From: Sphingobium arseniciresistens
GTDB taxonomy: Bacteria; Pseudomonadota; Alphaproteobacteria; Sphingomonadales; Sphingomonadaceae
DNA: 64,000 nucleotides
Assembly: GCA_029167225.1 (NCBI GenBank)
Contig: JARFNK010000007.1
Span: 167,939-231,938 of the forward strand
Direction: 5' to 3'
Shown: one piece after another, positions 45,225-54,862 of the stretch
Layout: each line of letters starts with the position of its first letter
Numbering within the stretch: position 1 is the first letter of the stretch
The notes under the pieces: generated by a model
Seen by the model: only the letters and a program-made list of their open reading frames with translations
Databases searched by the model: none
What the model was told of the DNA's origin: nothing
Program-made: the position numbers and the translations under genes

Positions 45225-46127
45225 CTATGGATAGCTGACCGTCTTGGGGCGTCCCTGCGGGATCGGGATGAATTCCTGGTCGTCGCCGGGGATCAGAGGG
45301 AAGCGCATGGCTTCCCAGTCCTCGCGTGCCTGCATCAGCCGGTCGTGCGTGGAGGCGACGAAATTCCACCAGACATGGCGGGGCGTCTTGAACGCCTCGC
45401 CACCGCACAGCATCACCCGGCCGCCGTCGACGCTCATCAGCAGGGCGGTCGTGCCGGGGCGCAGCACGTAGAGCGTCTGGGGCACGAGCGGCATGCCGTC
45501 CAACGCAGCGTCGCCGCCCGACACATAGATGGCGCGCTCCTCCGCCTCTGGCAGGATCGGTATGGCCCCGCCCGGCCGCAGCATGATGTCGGCATAGACG
45601 GTATGAGCATAGGTAGTGACGAGCGATTCCTCGCCCCACAGCGACCCCATGATGACCCGCGCCCGCACGCCGCCATCGTCGATCACCGGCAGCCCTTCTT
45701 CGGGCACATGCTCGAAGGTGGGGTCCATTTCCTCATTGCGGTCGGGCAGCGCGATCCAGGTCTGGATCGCCGACAGCTTGGACGCCTTCGCGCGCTCGTC
45801 ATCGGGCGAGCGTTCGGAATGGACGATGCCCTTGCCCGCCGTCATCAGGTTGACCGCGCCGGGCTCGATCAACTGGCGCGACCCCAGCGAATCACGGTGC
45901 ATGAAGGCGCCCTCATACATGTAGGTGACGGTGGCGAGGTTGATGTGGGGGTGCGGGCGCACGTCCGTCCCCTGTCCCGGCGCGAAATTGGCGGGGCCGG
46001 CCTGATCGAAGAAGATGAACGGGCCGACCATCGTCCGCTCCTTGGCGGGCAGGGCGCGGTGGACGCGGAAATCGCCCAGGCTGTGGGTGGTCGGCGTGAT
46101 CGTCTGGATGATAGGGGATTGCGGCAT
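45225..46127 (-). CDS. Pirin family protein
   Basis: The 300-residue double cupin has the pirin metal site in the N-terminal half (RPHPHINLATVTYMYEGAFMHRDSLG) and the pirin C-terminal domain (WWNFVAST near residue 250). Bacterial pirins include quercetin dioxygenase YhhW. It overlaps the Nudix gene by one base in a TGATG junction, so it is last in the bolA-nudix-pirin unit. Confidence 0.93.
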   Translation of the reverse strand: MPQSPIIQTITPTTHSLGDFRVHRALPAKERTMVGPFIFFDQAGPANFAPGQGTDVRPHPHINLATVTYMYEGAFMHRDSLGSRQLIEPGAVNLMTAGKGIVHSERSPDDERAKASKLSAIQTWIALPDRNEEMDPTFEHVPEEGLPVIDDGGVRARVIMGSLWGEESLVTTYAHTVYADIMLRPGGAIPILPEAEERAIYVSGGDAALDGMPLVPQTLYVLRPGTTALLMSVDGGRVMLCGGEAFKTPRHVWWNFVASTHDRLMQAREDWEAMRFPLIPGDDQEFIPIPQGRPKTVSYP

Positions 46128-46591
46128 CAGAAGGTCTCCACGGGCCGGGCATCACGCGCCAGCCCTTGCCAGAGGGGGATGAGGTCGGCGGGGAAATAGG
46201 CCTCCGCGCACTGCTGCAGATGTTCGGCCGTCCACCATTGCCACTGCGTCATCACCGCCTGTTCCAGCGCCGTATGGCCGGTGGTGACGACATCGGCACT
46301 GGGCGCGCGGACGAGGAAATAGCGTTCCTCCGCGTCCACCTCCACGCCTTCCAGCGTGATGAAGGTGGCGTGGCGCACGGCGACCACCGGGCCGGGATCG
46401 GCCAGCAGGCCGACTTCCTCGAACAGCTCGCGCCGCGCCGCCTGCTCATAGCTTTCTCCGGGGGCGAGCGCGCCGCCGGGCGTACACCAGAAGGGTGGGC
46501 GGTCCTGCGGCGTGAAGCGGAACAGCAGCAGGCGGCCGAGCGGATCACACAGCAGCAGTCGCGCCGATGGCCGCTTGGGCCGGCTGGTCAT
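46127..46591 (-). CDS. Nudix hydrolase
   Basis: The 154-residue protein has a complete Nudix box (GGALAPGESYEQAARRELFEEVGL) and little else. The substrate class cannot be assigned; MutT-like or ADP-ribose types are possible. It overlaps bolA by four bases and pirin by one base, so expression is coupled. Confidence 0.9.
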   Translation of the reverse strand: MTSRPKRPSARLLLCDPLGRLLLFRFTPQDRPPFWCTPGGALAPGESYEQAARRELFEEVGLLADPGPVVAVRHATFITLEGVEVDAEERYFLVRAPSADVVTTGHTALEQAVMTQWQWWTAEHLQQCAEAYFPADLIPLWQGLARDARPVETF

Positions 46592-46872
46592 TCGCCCGGT
46601 GCCCGCGTCCGAATCGCGAGGGCATGCACCTTGTCGCGCAGCAGGTCGGCGAGCGCTTCATTCACCATCCGCTGGCGGGCGACGCGGGTCTTGCCAACAA
46701 AGGCATCCGACACCACCTCCACCGTGAAATGGCTCTCCCCCGATCCATCATGGCCGGCATGGCCACGATGCTTCTCACTGTCGTCGATGACGGCGAGCTG
46801 TTCGGGGATCAGGGCGGCGCGCAGCCGGTTTTCGATTTCGCTGGCCACCGGGCCTTTAGATTTCTGTTCCAT
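46588..46872 (-). CDS. BolA family protein
   Basis: The 94-residue protein contains the BolA fold with SHFTVEVVSDAFVGKTRVARQRMVNEAL and a His/Glu-rich loop (DDSEKHRGHAGHD). BolA proteins bind monothiol glutaredoxins and [2Fe-2S] clusters and may act as regulators. It starts the bolA-nudix-pirin operon and is divergent from the J-domain gene across 49 bases. In many alphaproteobacteria bolA, a J-domain gene and cobST lie together, as here. Confidence 0.92.
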   Translation of the reverse strand: MEQKSKGPVASEIENRLRAALIPEQLAVIDDSEKHRGHAGHDGSGESHFTVEVVSDAFVGKTRVARQRMVNEALADLLRDKVHALAIRTRAPGE

Positions 46873-46921
46873 CGCGCTTATATAGTCTGCCCCGTTTGGC
46901 TTTGCATCAGGACTTCTCTTC

Positions 46922-47551
46922 TTGGCGACCGATCCCTTTTCGACCCGGCGTTTCAACCGCTTGCATGGCCGCGTGGAAAGCGGCCACGCCTGCGCGGTCG
47001 CCGGATGCCCGGAGGCGGGTGAGTTCCGCGCGCCGGCCGCGGGTGGTCATGGCGGCGGAAGCGAGGGGCCGCGCTGGCGCTGGCTGTGCCTGGAGCATGT
47101 GCGCCAGTTCAATCAGGGCTATAATTATTTCAGCGGCATGACCCCGGACGAGATCGAGGCGGCGCAGCGCCCCTATGCCGGATGGGAGCGGGAGACGCGT
47201 GCCTTCTCCTCCAACGCCACCAGCCCGCCGCCGCGGTGGGACGATTTCGCCGATCCGCTCGATGCGATCGGGGCGAGCTTTCGCAACACCGTGCGCGATC
47301 GCATGGCCAAGGCCGCGCGCGACCGGGGCGAGCGCAAGGATGGCAAGCCGCTGTCGCCCGACGACCGCAAGGCGCTCGACGTCATGGGCCTGTCGCTTGA
47401 CGCCGACCGCAAGATGCTGCGCCAGCGCTATACCGAGCTGGTGCGCCGCTATCACCCTGACCATAATGGCGGCGACCGTACCCATGAAAGCGCGCTGCAG
47501 GCGGTGATCGGCGCCTATGGGCAGCTCCGCAAGGCGGTCGCCTTCGCCTGA
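46922..47551 (+). CDS. J-domain protein with C-terminal J domain
   Basis: The 209-residue protein has the J domain at its C-terminus: ALDVMGLSLDADRKMLRQRY followed by the HPD motif in RRYHPDHNGGDR. The N-terminal half has a Cys/His cluster (HACAVAGC... WLCLEH) that may bind zinc and the conserved FNQGYNYFSGM. J domains activate Hsp70, and a YegD-like Hsp70 is encoded 400 bases downstream. The likely start is a TTG preceded by CAGGA; no in-frame ATG precedes the Cys cluster. Confidence 0.9.
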   Translation: MATDPFSTRRFNRLHGRVESGHACAVAGCPEAGEFRAPAAGGHGGGSEGPRWRWLCLEHVRQFNQGYNYFSGMTPDEIEAAQRPYAGWERETRAFSSNATSPPPRWDDFADPLDAIGASFRNTVRDRMAKAARDRGERKDGKPLSPDDRKALDVMGLSLDADRKMLRQRYTELVRRYHPDHNGGDRTHESALQAVIGAYGQLRKAVAFA

Positions 47552-47558
47552 CCTGCCT

Positions 47559-47843
47559 TCACGCCGGTCGCAGCATCAGCCATGCCGTGATCGCCGCAAT
47601 GGCCCAGACCTGCGCCAGGGTGATGAGCAGCAGCCGGTTGGAAAAGGGCTGCTTCCGGGTCTTGTGACGAAACAGGCGCCGGGCCAGCCAGGCCCCCGGT
47701 GATCCGCCGATCAGCGCGAGTCGCAGCAGGTCCGCCTCCGGGATGCGCCGCTCGCCCCTGCGCGCCCGCGCCTTGTCCTGCCAGAAGCGCAGCATCGTCC
47801 AGAGATTGATCAGCAGCAGCGCGGGCAGGGTGATCGTCAGCAT
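47559..47843 (-). CDS. DUF1294 membrane protein
   Basis: The 94-residue product has two hydrophobic segments flanking a conserved basic stretch (DKARARRGERRIPEADLLRLALIGGSPGAWLA). The family is widespread and unassigned; in other bacteria it is often fused to a cold-shock domain, which is missing here. GGAAGAGG precedes the chosen ATG; one four codons upstream is also possible. Confidence 0.85.
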   Translation of the reverse strand: MLTITLPALLLINLWTMLRFWQDKARARRGERRIPEADLLRLALIGGSPGAWLARRLFRHKTRKQPFSNRLLLITLAQVWAIAAITAWLMLRPA

Positions 47844-47946
47844 AGCCTCTTCCATAAGTCCGGTACGGAAAAATGCCACGCCATCCGTCCTTGCGATCGG
47901 GGCGCGTCGCTGTCATAGCGCGCCACCCCCATATTGGAGACCGCCC

Positions 47947-49272
47947 ATGTCGAGCAGCGCCCCTGCCCGAGACCTTCCCCATGCGCTCGGGGGCCGTGCG
48001 CTCGGGCTTGATTTCGGCACGACCAACAGCGTCGCCGCCATCGCCACCGGCCAGACATCCGACCTTGTGACCTTCACCGGCGCGCAGGCGACGGGGGCGG
48101 TATTCCGCTCCGCGCTGTGTTTCTGGCACGACAATGACGTGAAGGGCGGGCTCGCGCATGAGGCGGGGCCATGGGCGATCGCGGAATATCTGGAATATCC
48201 GCAGGATAGCCGCTTCCTCCAGTCGTTCAAGTCGGTCGCCGCCAGCCCGATCTTCGAGCAGGCGAGCGTGTTCGATAAACGCTATAAATTCGAGGATCTG
48301 GGCCAGCGCTTCCTTGAGCGGATGGTCGCCCATGCCGGCGGGAGCCTGGACAACCGGCCAGAACGCATCGTCGTGGGCCGCCCGGTGGAATATGCCGGGG
48401 CGCGGCCGGACGAGGCATTGGCGCGCAAGCGCTATGACGCCATGTTCGCCGGCTTCGGCATCGACCTGCACTATGTCTACGAGCCGCTGGGCGCGGCCTT
48501 CAGCTATGCTTCCGGCCTTACCCAGCCCGCCACGATCATGGTTGCCGACTTCGGCGGCGGCACCAGCGACTTCTCGCTCGTCCGCGTGGCGGAGCCCGGC
48601 GCGGCCCGGCGCTGCACGCCGCTGGGATCGGCGGGCATCGGCATTGCCGGCGACCGTTTCGACTATCGCATCGTCGACCGGCTGGTGCTGCCGATGCTGG
48701 GCAAGGGCGGGCTCTACCGCTCCTTCGGCAAGGAACTGGAGATCCCGCGCAGCTATTTCGCCGATTTCGCCGACTGGTCGCGCCTCGCGCTGATGCGTAA
48801 CCGGCGGACGATGGACGAACTGGCGCAGTTGCAGCGCAACGCCGTCGATCCCATTGCCATCGGCCGGATGATCGCGGTGATCGAACATGAGCTTGGCTAT
48901 CCGCTCTATGATGCGGTCGGCCGGCTGAAGCGGGAGCTCTCGCAGGCGGAGCGCGCGCATTTCCATTTCGCGGCCGAGGGGCTGGAGATCGAGGCGGACG
49001 TGAGCCGCGCCGATTTCGAGGCATGGATCGCGGACGACATCGCCCGGATCGAGGCGACGGTGGACAGGGCGCTGGCCAAGGCGGATGTCGCGCCGGACGA
49101 AATCGACCGCGTGTTCCTGACCGGCGGTTCCTCGCTCATTCCCGCCATCCGTGCGATCTTCGACCGGCGATTCGGGGCGGAGCGGATCGCGACCGGCAAT
49201 GAACTTACCTCCATCGCCCATGGCCTTGCGCTGATCGGCCAGGAGGAGGATCTGGCAAGCTGGGCGGCATGA
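47947..49272 (+). CDS. YegD-like Hsp70-family ATPase
   Basis: The 441-residue protein has the Hsp70 actin-like ATPase: LGLDFGTTNSVAA at the N-terminus, the phosphate-2 motif VADFGGGTSDFSL and the adenosine motif VFLTGGSSLIPAIR. It ends there, with no substrate-binding domain, as in YegD of E. coli. Its partner is unknown; the J-domain gene nearby is a candidate. It is encoded divergent from the DUF1294 gene. Confidence 0.92.
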   Translation: MSSSAPARDLPHALGGRALGLDFGTTNSVAAIATGQTSDLVTFTGAQATGAVFRSALCFWHDNDVKGGLAHEAGPWAIAEYLEYPQDSRFLQSFKSVAASPIFEQASVFDKRYKFEDLGQRFLERMVAHAGGSLDNRPERIVVGRPVEYAGARPDEALARKRYDAMFAGFGIDLHYVYEPLGAAFSYASGLTQPATIMVADFGGGTSDFSLVRVAEPGAARRCTPLGSAGIGIAGDRFDYRIVDRLVLPMLGKGGLYRSFGKELEIPRSYFADFADWSRLALMRNRRTMDELAQLQRNAVDPIAIGRMIAVIEHELGYPLYDAVGRLKRELSQAERAHFHFAAEGLEIEADVSRADFEAWIADDIARIEATVDRALAKADVAPDEIDRVFLTGGSSLIPAIRAIFDRRFGAERIATGNELTSIAHGLALIGQEEDLASWAA

Positions 49273-49358
49273 TCCTGCGTGTCATGAACATCTGGCCTAT
49301 CGACAGCCGCTTGCCGCCTGGGTTAGGGGCAATATGACTCGCAGGAAGATCAAGTGAC

Positions 49359-50366
49359 ATGACCGACATTTCCAACGTCCAGCCCGACACCCGCGGCGAA
49401 ACGCTGCTGGAATCGCCCGATCGGGAAGTGGACGCCCGCGACGTCTTCGGTGTCGATGTCGACATGAAGATCCCGGCCTTCTCAGAAGCCGACGAGCGCG
49501 TGCCCGATCTCGATCCCGCCTATGTGTTCGACCCGGACACGACCCTGGCGATCCTGGCCGGCTTTGCGTTCAACCGCCGCGTCATGGTGCAGGGCTATCA
49601 CGGCACCGGCAAGTCGACCCATATCGAACAGGTCGCGGCACGCCTGAACTGGCCATGCATCCGCATCAACCTGGACGCGCATATCAGCCGTATCGACCTG
49701 GTCGGCCGCGACGCCATCGTGCTGAAGGACGGCCAGCAGGTCACGGAATTCAAGGAAGGCCTGCTGCCATGGGCGCTGCAGCGCCCGGTCGCGCTGGTGT
49801 TCGACGAATATGATGCCGGCCGGCCGGACGTGATGTTCGTCATCCAGCGCGTGCTGGAAACCGACGGCAAGATGACCCTGCTCGACCAGAACCGCGTGAT
49901 CCGCCCGAACCCCTATTTCCGGCTGTTCGCCACCGCCAACACCGTCGGCCTGGGCGACACCACCGGGCTCTACCATGGTACGCAGCAGATCAACCAGGGC
50001 CAGATGGACCGCTGGAACCTGGTCGTCACGCTCAACTATCTGCCCGCTGCGACCGAAGCCCAGATCGTCCTCGCCAAGTCCGGCGAGTACGACCATGAGG
50101 GCGGCCGCAAGGAAGTGGAGAACATGATCAAGGTGGCGGAACTGACCCGCCAGGGCTTTATCAATGGCGATATCTCGACCGTGATGAGCCCGCGCACCGT
50201 CATCAGCTGGGCGCAGAACGCGCTGATCTTCAAGAATGTCGGCTTCGCCTTCCGCCTGTCGTTCCTCAACAAGTGCGATGAGGCGGAGCGGGCACTGGTC
50301 GCCGAATATTACCAGCGCGTCTTCGGCAAGGATCTGCCCGAGAGCGTCGTCGGCAAGGCGAAGTAG
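49359..50366 (+). CDS. cobS: Cobaltochelatase CobS subunit (MoxR-type AAA ATPase)
   Basis: The 335-residue AAA+ ATPase has Walker A in [13 protein letters not shown], Walker B in [10 protein letters not shown] and sensor 1 in [11 protein letters not shown]. It matches CobS of the aerobic cobaltochelatase, where CobS/CobT hexamers drive CobN to insert cobalt into hydrogenobyrinic acid a,c-diamide. CobN is not in the window and no other cobalamin genes are seen, so the pair may act on another target. It is followed five bases later by an OsmC gene. Confidence 0.94.
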   Translation: MTDISNVQPDTRGETLLESPDREVDARDVFGVDVDMKIPAFSEADERVPDLDPAYVFDPDTTLAILAGFAFNRRVMVQGYHGTGKSTHIEQVAARLNWPCIRINLDAHISRIDLVGRDAIVLKDGQQVTEFKEGLLPWALQRPVALVFDEYDAGRPDVMFVIQRVLETDGKMTLLDQNRVIRPNPYFRLFATANTVGLGDTTGLYHGTQQINQGQMDRWNLVVTLNYLPAATEAQIVLAKSGEYDHEGGRKEVENMIKVAELTRQGFINGDISTVMSPRTVISWAQNALIFKNVGFAFRLSFLNKCDEAERALVAEYYQRVFGKDLPESVVGKAK

Positions 50367-50371
50367 CCGCC

Positions 50372-50779
50372 ATGATCGTCGTCGAGCGGATCGCGCCGGA
50401 CGGCACTGCGCACCGGATCAGCATCGGGGCGCATGAGCTGGTCGCGGACATGACCCCGCCCGAAGGCGAGGGGCCGGATCCGCACGATTTCTATGATTCC
50501 GCGCTCGGTGCCTGCAAGGCGCTGACGGTGCTGTGGTATGCGCAGCGCAACAATATCCCGGTGGACGACATCCATGTCGGCGTTATCCGGGATGCGAGCG
50601 CTGAGCGGGCGGGCACGTACCGGCTCACCACCCGTATCGCGCTGGGCGGCGACCTTACGGAGGCGCAGCGGCAGAAGCTGCTCGAGGTGGCGAGCAAGTG
50701 CCCCATCCACAAGCTGATGACGCAGGTGACGACCGAGATCGAGACCGTGCTGGTCGAACCGCATCAATCGGAACTCTGA
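50372..50779 (+). CDS. OsmC family peroxiredoxin-like protein
   Basis: The 135-residue protein has the OsmC/Ohr fold with the two catalytic cysteines: one in [18 protein letters not shown] and one in [10 protein letters not shown]. Members reduce organic hydroperoxides with a dihydrolipoyl or glutathione reductant. It lies between cobS and cobT with a five-base gap on one side and four bases on the other, so the three genes form one transcript. Its role beside cobS and cobT is not known. Confidence 0.92.
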   Translation: MIVVERIAPDGTAHRISIGAHELVADMTPPEGEGPDPHDFYDSALGACKALTVLWYAQRNNIPVDDIHVGVIRDASAERAGTYRLTTRIALGGDLTEAQRQKLLEVASKCPIHKLMTQVTTEIETVLVEPHQSEL

Positions 50780-50783
50780 CGGC

Positions 50784-52610
50784 ATGGCCGAGCGCTCCCC
50801 CCTCGATGCCTTCAAGGATGTGCTGTCCGGCACCGCCCGGTCGATGGCGCGCGACATGGAGGTGGAGGTCGGCTTTACCGGCGACGCGCCGCATCTGGTG
50901 GGCAAGCAGATCAAGGTGCCGATGCCGGGCCGCACCCTGCCGATCGAGCAGGTGGCGCTGGCGCGGGGCTTTGCCGATGCCAGTGCGCTCAAGATGCGCC
51001 ACCATAATCCGCGCATCCATGCCGCCGCAGCACCCGGTGAAGCGGTGGCCCGCGCCGTCTATGACGCGATCGAGCAGGCGCGCGTCGAGGCGATCGGCGC
51101 GCGGTCGATGGAAGGCGTGCGGGATAATCTGAACGCTGCGCTCGACATGCGCATCAAGTCCGATCCGATCCGCCGCGCGCGTAAGCAGGATGAGGTGCCG
51201 CTCTCCACGGCGCTCGCGCTCAAGGTGCGCGAGCGCCTGACCGGACAAGCGCCGCCGTCCGACGCCCGCGAGGGCATGGCGATGATCGACCAGTGGATCG
51301 AGGACAAGGCCGGCGGCGATCTCGACGCGCTCGGCTTCGCGCTCGACGACCAGCGCGCTTTCCAGAAGCTGACGACCAGCCTGCTCGAGCATCTCGAGCT
51401 GATCGACGCGGATGTTCCGCCCGAACCCTCCGAAGAGGAGTCCGAGGAAGAGGGCGAGGATCAGGAGCAGGAACAGGACGAAGGCGACAAGGGCGAGGAA
51501 GAGTCCGGCGACAGCGACGCCCAGACGGAGGCGCGCCCGCAGGACAGCAGCGGCGACAGCGAAGACGGCGAAAGCGAATATAGCGACGATTTCGACGCCG
51601 ACAGCGATCAGGGCGCTGACGACATGGGCGAGGAGGGCATGATGCCCGTGCGCCCCAATCGGCCGATGTCCGACCTGCCGCCCGGCTTCGACTACAAGAG
51701 CTACACCACCCGCCATGACGAGGTGGTGACGGCCGACGACCTGTGTGACGAGGACGAGCTGAACCGGCTGCGCGGCTTCCTCGACCAGCAGCTCGTCAGC
51801 CTGCAGGGCGCCGTCACCAAGCTCGCCAATCGGCTGCAGCGCCGGCTGATGGCGCAGCAGTCGCGCAGCTGGGACTTCGATCAGGAAGAAGGGATGCTGG
51901 ACGCCGCGCGGCTGGCACGCATCGTCATCGATCCGACCCGGTCGCTCTCCTACAAGATCGAGCGCGACACCGATTTCCGCGATACCGTCGTGACGATGCT
52001 GATCGACAATTCCGGCTCCATGCGCGGGCGGCCGATCAGCATCGCGGCGATCAGCGCCGACATCATGGCGCGCACGCTGGAACGCTGCGGCGTGAAGACG
52101 GAAATCCTCGGCTTCACCACGCGCGCGTGGAAGGGCGGGCAGAGCCGCGAGGACTGGCTGGGTGCCGGTCGCCCCGCCATGCCCGGCCGCCTCAACGATC
52201 TGCGCCACATCATCTACAAGAAGGCGGACGAGCCCTGGCGCCGCGCGCGCCGTAACCTTGGCCTGATGATGCGCGAAGGGCTGCTGAAGGAGAATATCGA
52301 CGGCGAGGCGCTGCTGTGGGCGCACAGCCGCCTGATCGCCCGCAACGAGGAACGCCGCATCCTGATGGTGATCTCGGACGGCGCGCCGGTGGACGACAGC
52401 ACCTTGTCGGTCAACAGCGGCACCTATCTGGAGCGCCACCTGCGGCAGGTGATCGACTGGATCGAGAACCGTTCGCCGGTGCAGCTGGTCGCCATCGGCA
52501 TCGGCCATGACGTGACCCGCTATTACAGGCGGGCCGTGACCATCATGGACGCCGAGCAGCTTGGCGGGACGATGGTGGAGCAACTCGCCGGGCTGTTCGA
52601 CGAAGACTAG
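50784..52610 (+). CDS. cobT: Cobaltochelatase CobT subunit
   Basis: The 608-residue protein has the CobT layout: an alpha-helical N-terminal domain, a long acidic low-complexity centre (about residues 210-285, mostly Glu, Asp and Ser) and a C-terminal von Willebrand A domain with the metal-ion-dependent site [11 protein letters not shown] near residue 405. The acidic linker binds the AAA ring of CobS in related chelatases. With cobS and the OsmC gene it completes a three-gene operon. Confidence 0.94.
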   Translation: MAERSPLDAFKDVLSGTARSMARDMEVEVGFTGDAPHLVGKQIKVPMPGRTLPIEQVALARGFADASALKMRHHNPRIHAAAAPGEAVARAVYDAIEQARVEAIGARSMEGVRDNLNAALDMRIKSDPIRRARKQDEVPLSTALALKVRERLTGQAPPSDAREGMAMIDQWIEDKAGGDLDALGFALDDQRAFQKLTTSLLEHLELIDADVPPEPSEEESEEEGEDQEQEQDEGDKGEEESGDSDAQTEARPQDSSGDSEDGESEYSDDFDADSDQGADDMGEEGMMPVRPNRPMSDLPPGFDYKSYTTRHDEVVTADDLCDEDELNRLRGFLDQQLVSLQGAVTKLANRLQRRLMAQQSRSWDFDQEEGMLDAARLARIVIDPTRSLSYKIERDTDFRDTVVTMLIDNSGSMRGRPISIAAISADIMARTLERCGVKTEILGFTTRAWKGGQSREDWLGAGRPAMPGRLNDLRHIIYKKADEPWRRARRNLGLMMREGLLKENIDGEALLWAHSRLIARNEERRILMVISDGAPVDDSTLSVNSGTYLERHLRQVIDWIENRSPVQLVAIGIGHDVTRYYRRAVTIMDAEQLGGTMVEQLAGLFDED

Positions 52611-52640
52611 GCGGAAACCCAGGCATCGCCCGGCAATCAG

Positions 52641-52750
52641 CCGTTAGGGCTGAGCCTGTCGAAACCCCCGTCCTTCCCGAGAAGCCCGTCCTTCCAAAGA
52701 AGAAAAAGCAGTCCTTCGACAAGTTCAGGACGAACGGCAAAAGCCGTTTT
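52641..52750. repeat. Inverted repeat, family B (copy 2)
   Basis: The arms at 52641-52664 and 52713-52737 share the GTTAGG/GCTGAGCCTGTCGAA core with copy 1 at 41256. The right arm runs into AACGGCAAAAGCCGTTTT (52733-52750), a short hairpin that can act as a terminator for cobT. The element takes up most of the cobT-greA-like gap. Confidence 0.8.
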
Positions 52751-52764
52751 AACAGGAGAGTGAC

Positions 52765-53235
52765 ATGAGCGTAGCCTTCCGCCGCGAAAGCGATGAGGAG
52801 CATCTGGAGCCCAAGGTGGACCTGCCGATCACGCCCGGGCCCAATCTGGTGACGGCGCGCGGCCTTGCGATCACGCAGGAGAAGGTCGCGGCGCTGGAGG
52901 CGGAGCTGGCCGCAACCAGCGACGAGGCAGCGCTGGAAAAGGTGAAGCGCCGGCTCAAATATTGGCGCACCCGCCTCGCCACCGCGCAGCCGATGCCGGT
53001 GCCCGAAGGCGATTTGGTCGCCTTTGGCTGCACCGTCACCTTCCGGCTGAACGGTGCCGAGCGCACGATCCATATCGTCGGCGATGACGAGGCCGATCCC
53101 ACGGCCGGCTACATCGCCTTTTCCGCGCCGCTCGCCCGCGCGATGATGGATGCGGAAGAGGGCGAGCGGGTCGATTTCGCGGGCAAAGCCGAAGCGGTAG
53201 AGATCGTCGCGATCCGCCCGATCGAAGTCGGGTAA
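52765..53235 (+). CDS. GreA/GreB-family elongation-factor-like protein
   Basis: The 156-residue protein matches the GreA/GreB family. It has an N-terminal helical hairpin of modest size (with VAALEAELAATSDEAALEKVKRRL) and a C-terminal FKBP-like domain with GYIAFSAPLARAMMDAEEGE. It begins SVAFRRESDEEHLEPK, typical of this alphaproteobacterial type. Related factors act in the secondary channel of RNA polymerase. GGAGAG lies seven bases before the ATG. Confidence 0.9.
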   Translation: MSVAFRRESDEEHLEPKVDLPITPGPNLVTARGLAITQEKVAALEAELAATSDEAALEKVKRRLKYWRTRLATAQPMPVPEGDLVAFGCTVTFRLNGAERTIHIVGDDEADPTAGYIAFSAPLARAMMDAEEGERVDFAGKAEAVEIVAIRPIEVG

Positions 53236-53301
53236 GGGCCAGCTGGAGCGGCTTCGCCGATCTTGACCTTCCCGGCGGCATGGCCCATCGCTCGGCCCAT
53301 C

Positions 53302-54804
53302 ATGACAGAGACCACAGCCCTCCGCCTGTTCAACAGCCTGACCCGCACGACCGAGCCGTTCGCGCCGCTCGATCCCAGCGAGGTGCGTGTCTACAGCTGC
53401 GGGCCGACGGTCTATAATTACGCGCATCTGGGCAATCTGCGTGCCTATGTGTTCACCGACACGCTGCGCCGCACGCTGTTGTGGAAGGGCTATGCCGTCC
53501 GCCACATCATCAACATCACCGATGTCGGCCATCTGACCAGCGATGCCGATGCCGGCGACGACAAGATGGAGGCCGCCGCCCGCGCGCAGGCGAAGAGCAT
53601 CTGGGATATCGCCGCCCATTATACCGATGCGTTCAAGGGCAATATCCGCGATCTCAACATCATCGAGCCGACCGAATGGACGGTGGCGACGCAATATGTG
53701 CCGCAGATGATCACCTTCGCAGAGGCGATCGCCGAGCGACACTGCTACGAGCTGGAGAGCGGCCTCTATTTCGATTCGACCAGCGTGCCGGACTATGGCG
53801 CGCTGGCCGGCGGGCGCGACGATGCCGCCAATGCCCGGATCGATCCGGTAGAGGGCAAGCGCCATCCGTCGGACTTTGCGATCTGGCGCAAGTCGCCGCC
53901 GGGCGAGCAGCGGCAGATGGAATGGGACAGCCCATGGGGCAAGGGCGCGCCGGGCTGGCATCTGGAATGCTCGGTGATGAGCTTCGACCGGCTCGGCCAG
54001 CCCTTCGATATCCACACCGGCGGCATCGACCATCGCGAGATCCATCACCCCAACGAGATCGCGCAGAACCAGGCCTATTGCGGCTGCACGCCCGTCGATG
54101 GCGGCCTGCCGACAGGCTTCACCGGCGCGAAATGGTGGATGCACAACAACTTCCTGGTGGATCGTGGCGGCAAGATGAGCAAGTCGAAGGGCGGCTTCAC
54201 CACGCTCTTCTCGCTGATCGACGCGGGCGTGCATCCGCTCGCCTATCGCCTGCTGTGCCTTGGTGCCCATTATCGCGGCGAGCTCGAGTTCAGCGGCGAA
54301 AATCTGGGCGCGGCGCTGACCCGCCTCAAGCGCCTTGTCATGGCGGTCGAGGGGCTGAAGGCGCGGGCCGAAGCCATCACCTGGCAGTCGGCTGACCTCG
54401 ATTTCCTGCGTGACAACCTGCATCCGCAGCTGGTGCCGCTGCTGGAGGAATTCGACGCGGCGCTCTCGGACGACCTCATGGTGCCCCGCGCGCTGCCACT
54501 GCTGGAAGAGGTGATCGGCCGCAAGAAGGTGCCGGTGGACGAGCGGCTGTGCCTGCTCGCGGCGATGGACCAGGCGCTGGGCCTGAACCTGCTCACCCTG
54601 ACCCGTGCCGACCTGCGCATCCGGCCCAAGGCGGCGGAGATTGACGAGGCCGAGATCGAGGCGGAGCTGGATCGCCGCAAGCAGGCCCGCGCCGACAAGG
54701 ATTTCGCCGCGTCTGACGCCATCCGAGACGCGCTGATCGCGCGTGGCGTGGAGGTGATGGATGGCGATCCGCTGTGCTGGGAATGGAAGGTTACGCTGGG
54801 GTGA
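53302..54804 (+). CDS. cysS: Cysteinyl-tRNA synthetase
   Basis: The 500-residue class I enzyme charges tRNA-Cys. The HIGH-equivalent is AHLGN in YNYAHLGNLRAYV, KMSKS is intact in GGKMSKSKGGF, the zinc-binding Cys lies in YSCGPTVYN, and HLECSVM is in the active site. The ATG giving MTETTALRLFNSL is preferred to an upstream ATG at 53263. It is probably transcribed with the following YoaK gene. Confidence 0.97.
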   Translation: MTETTALRLFNSLTRTTEPFAPLDPSEVRVYSCGPTVYNYAHLGNLRAYVFTDTLRRTLLWKGYAVRHIINITDVGHLTSDADAGDDKMEAAARAQAKSIWDIAAHYTDAFKGNIRDLNIIEPTEWTVATQYVPQMITFAEAIAERHCYELESGLYFDSTSVPDYGALAGGRDDAANARIDPVEGKRHPSDFAIWRKSPPGEQRQMEWDSPWGKGAPGWHLECSVMSFDRLGQPFDIHTGGIDHREIHHPNEIAQNQAYCGCTPVDGGLPTGFTGAKWWMHNNFLVDRGGKMSKSKGGFTTLFSLIDAGVHPLAYRLLCLGAHYRGELEFSGENLGAALTRLKRLVMAVEGLKARAEAITWQSADLDFLRDNLHPQLVPLLEEFDAALSDDLMVPRALPLLEEVIGRKKVPVDERLCLLAAMDQALGLNLLTLTRADLRIRPKAAEIDEAEIEAELDRRKQARADKDFAASDAIRDALIARGVEVMDGDPLCWEWKVTLG

Positions 54805-54862
54805 GCGCGGGCGGATGCCCTTTCCAACCCAGTCCCGCCGGTAACAGCATTGGACGGCATCC

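Noticed and set aside
49273-49358. A cobalamin riboswitch before cobS
   Set aside because: The 86-base gap lacks the B12-box and is too short for the class.
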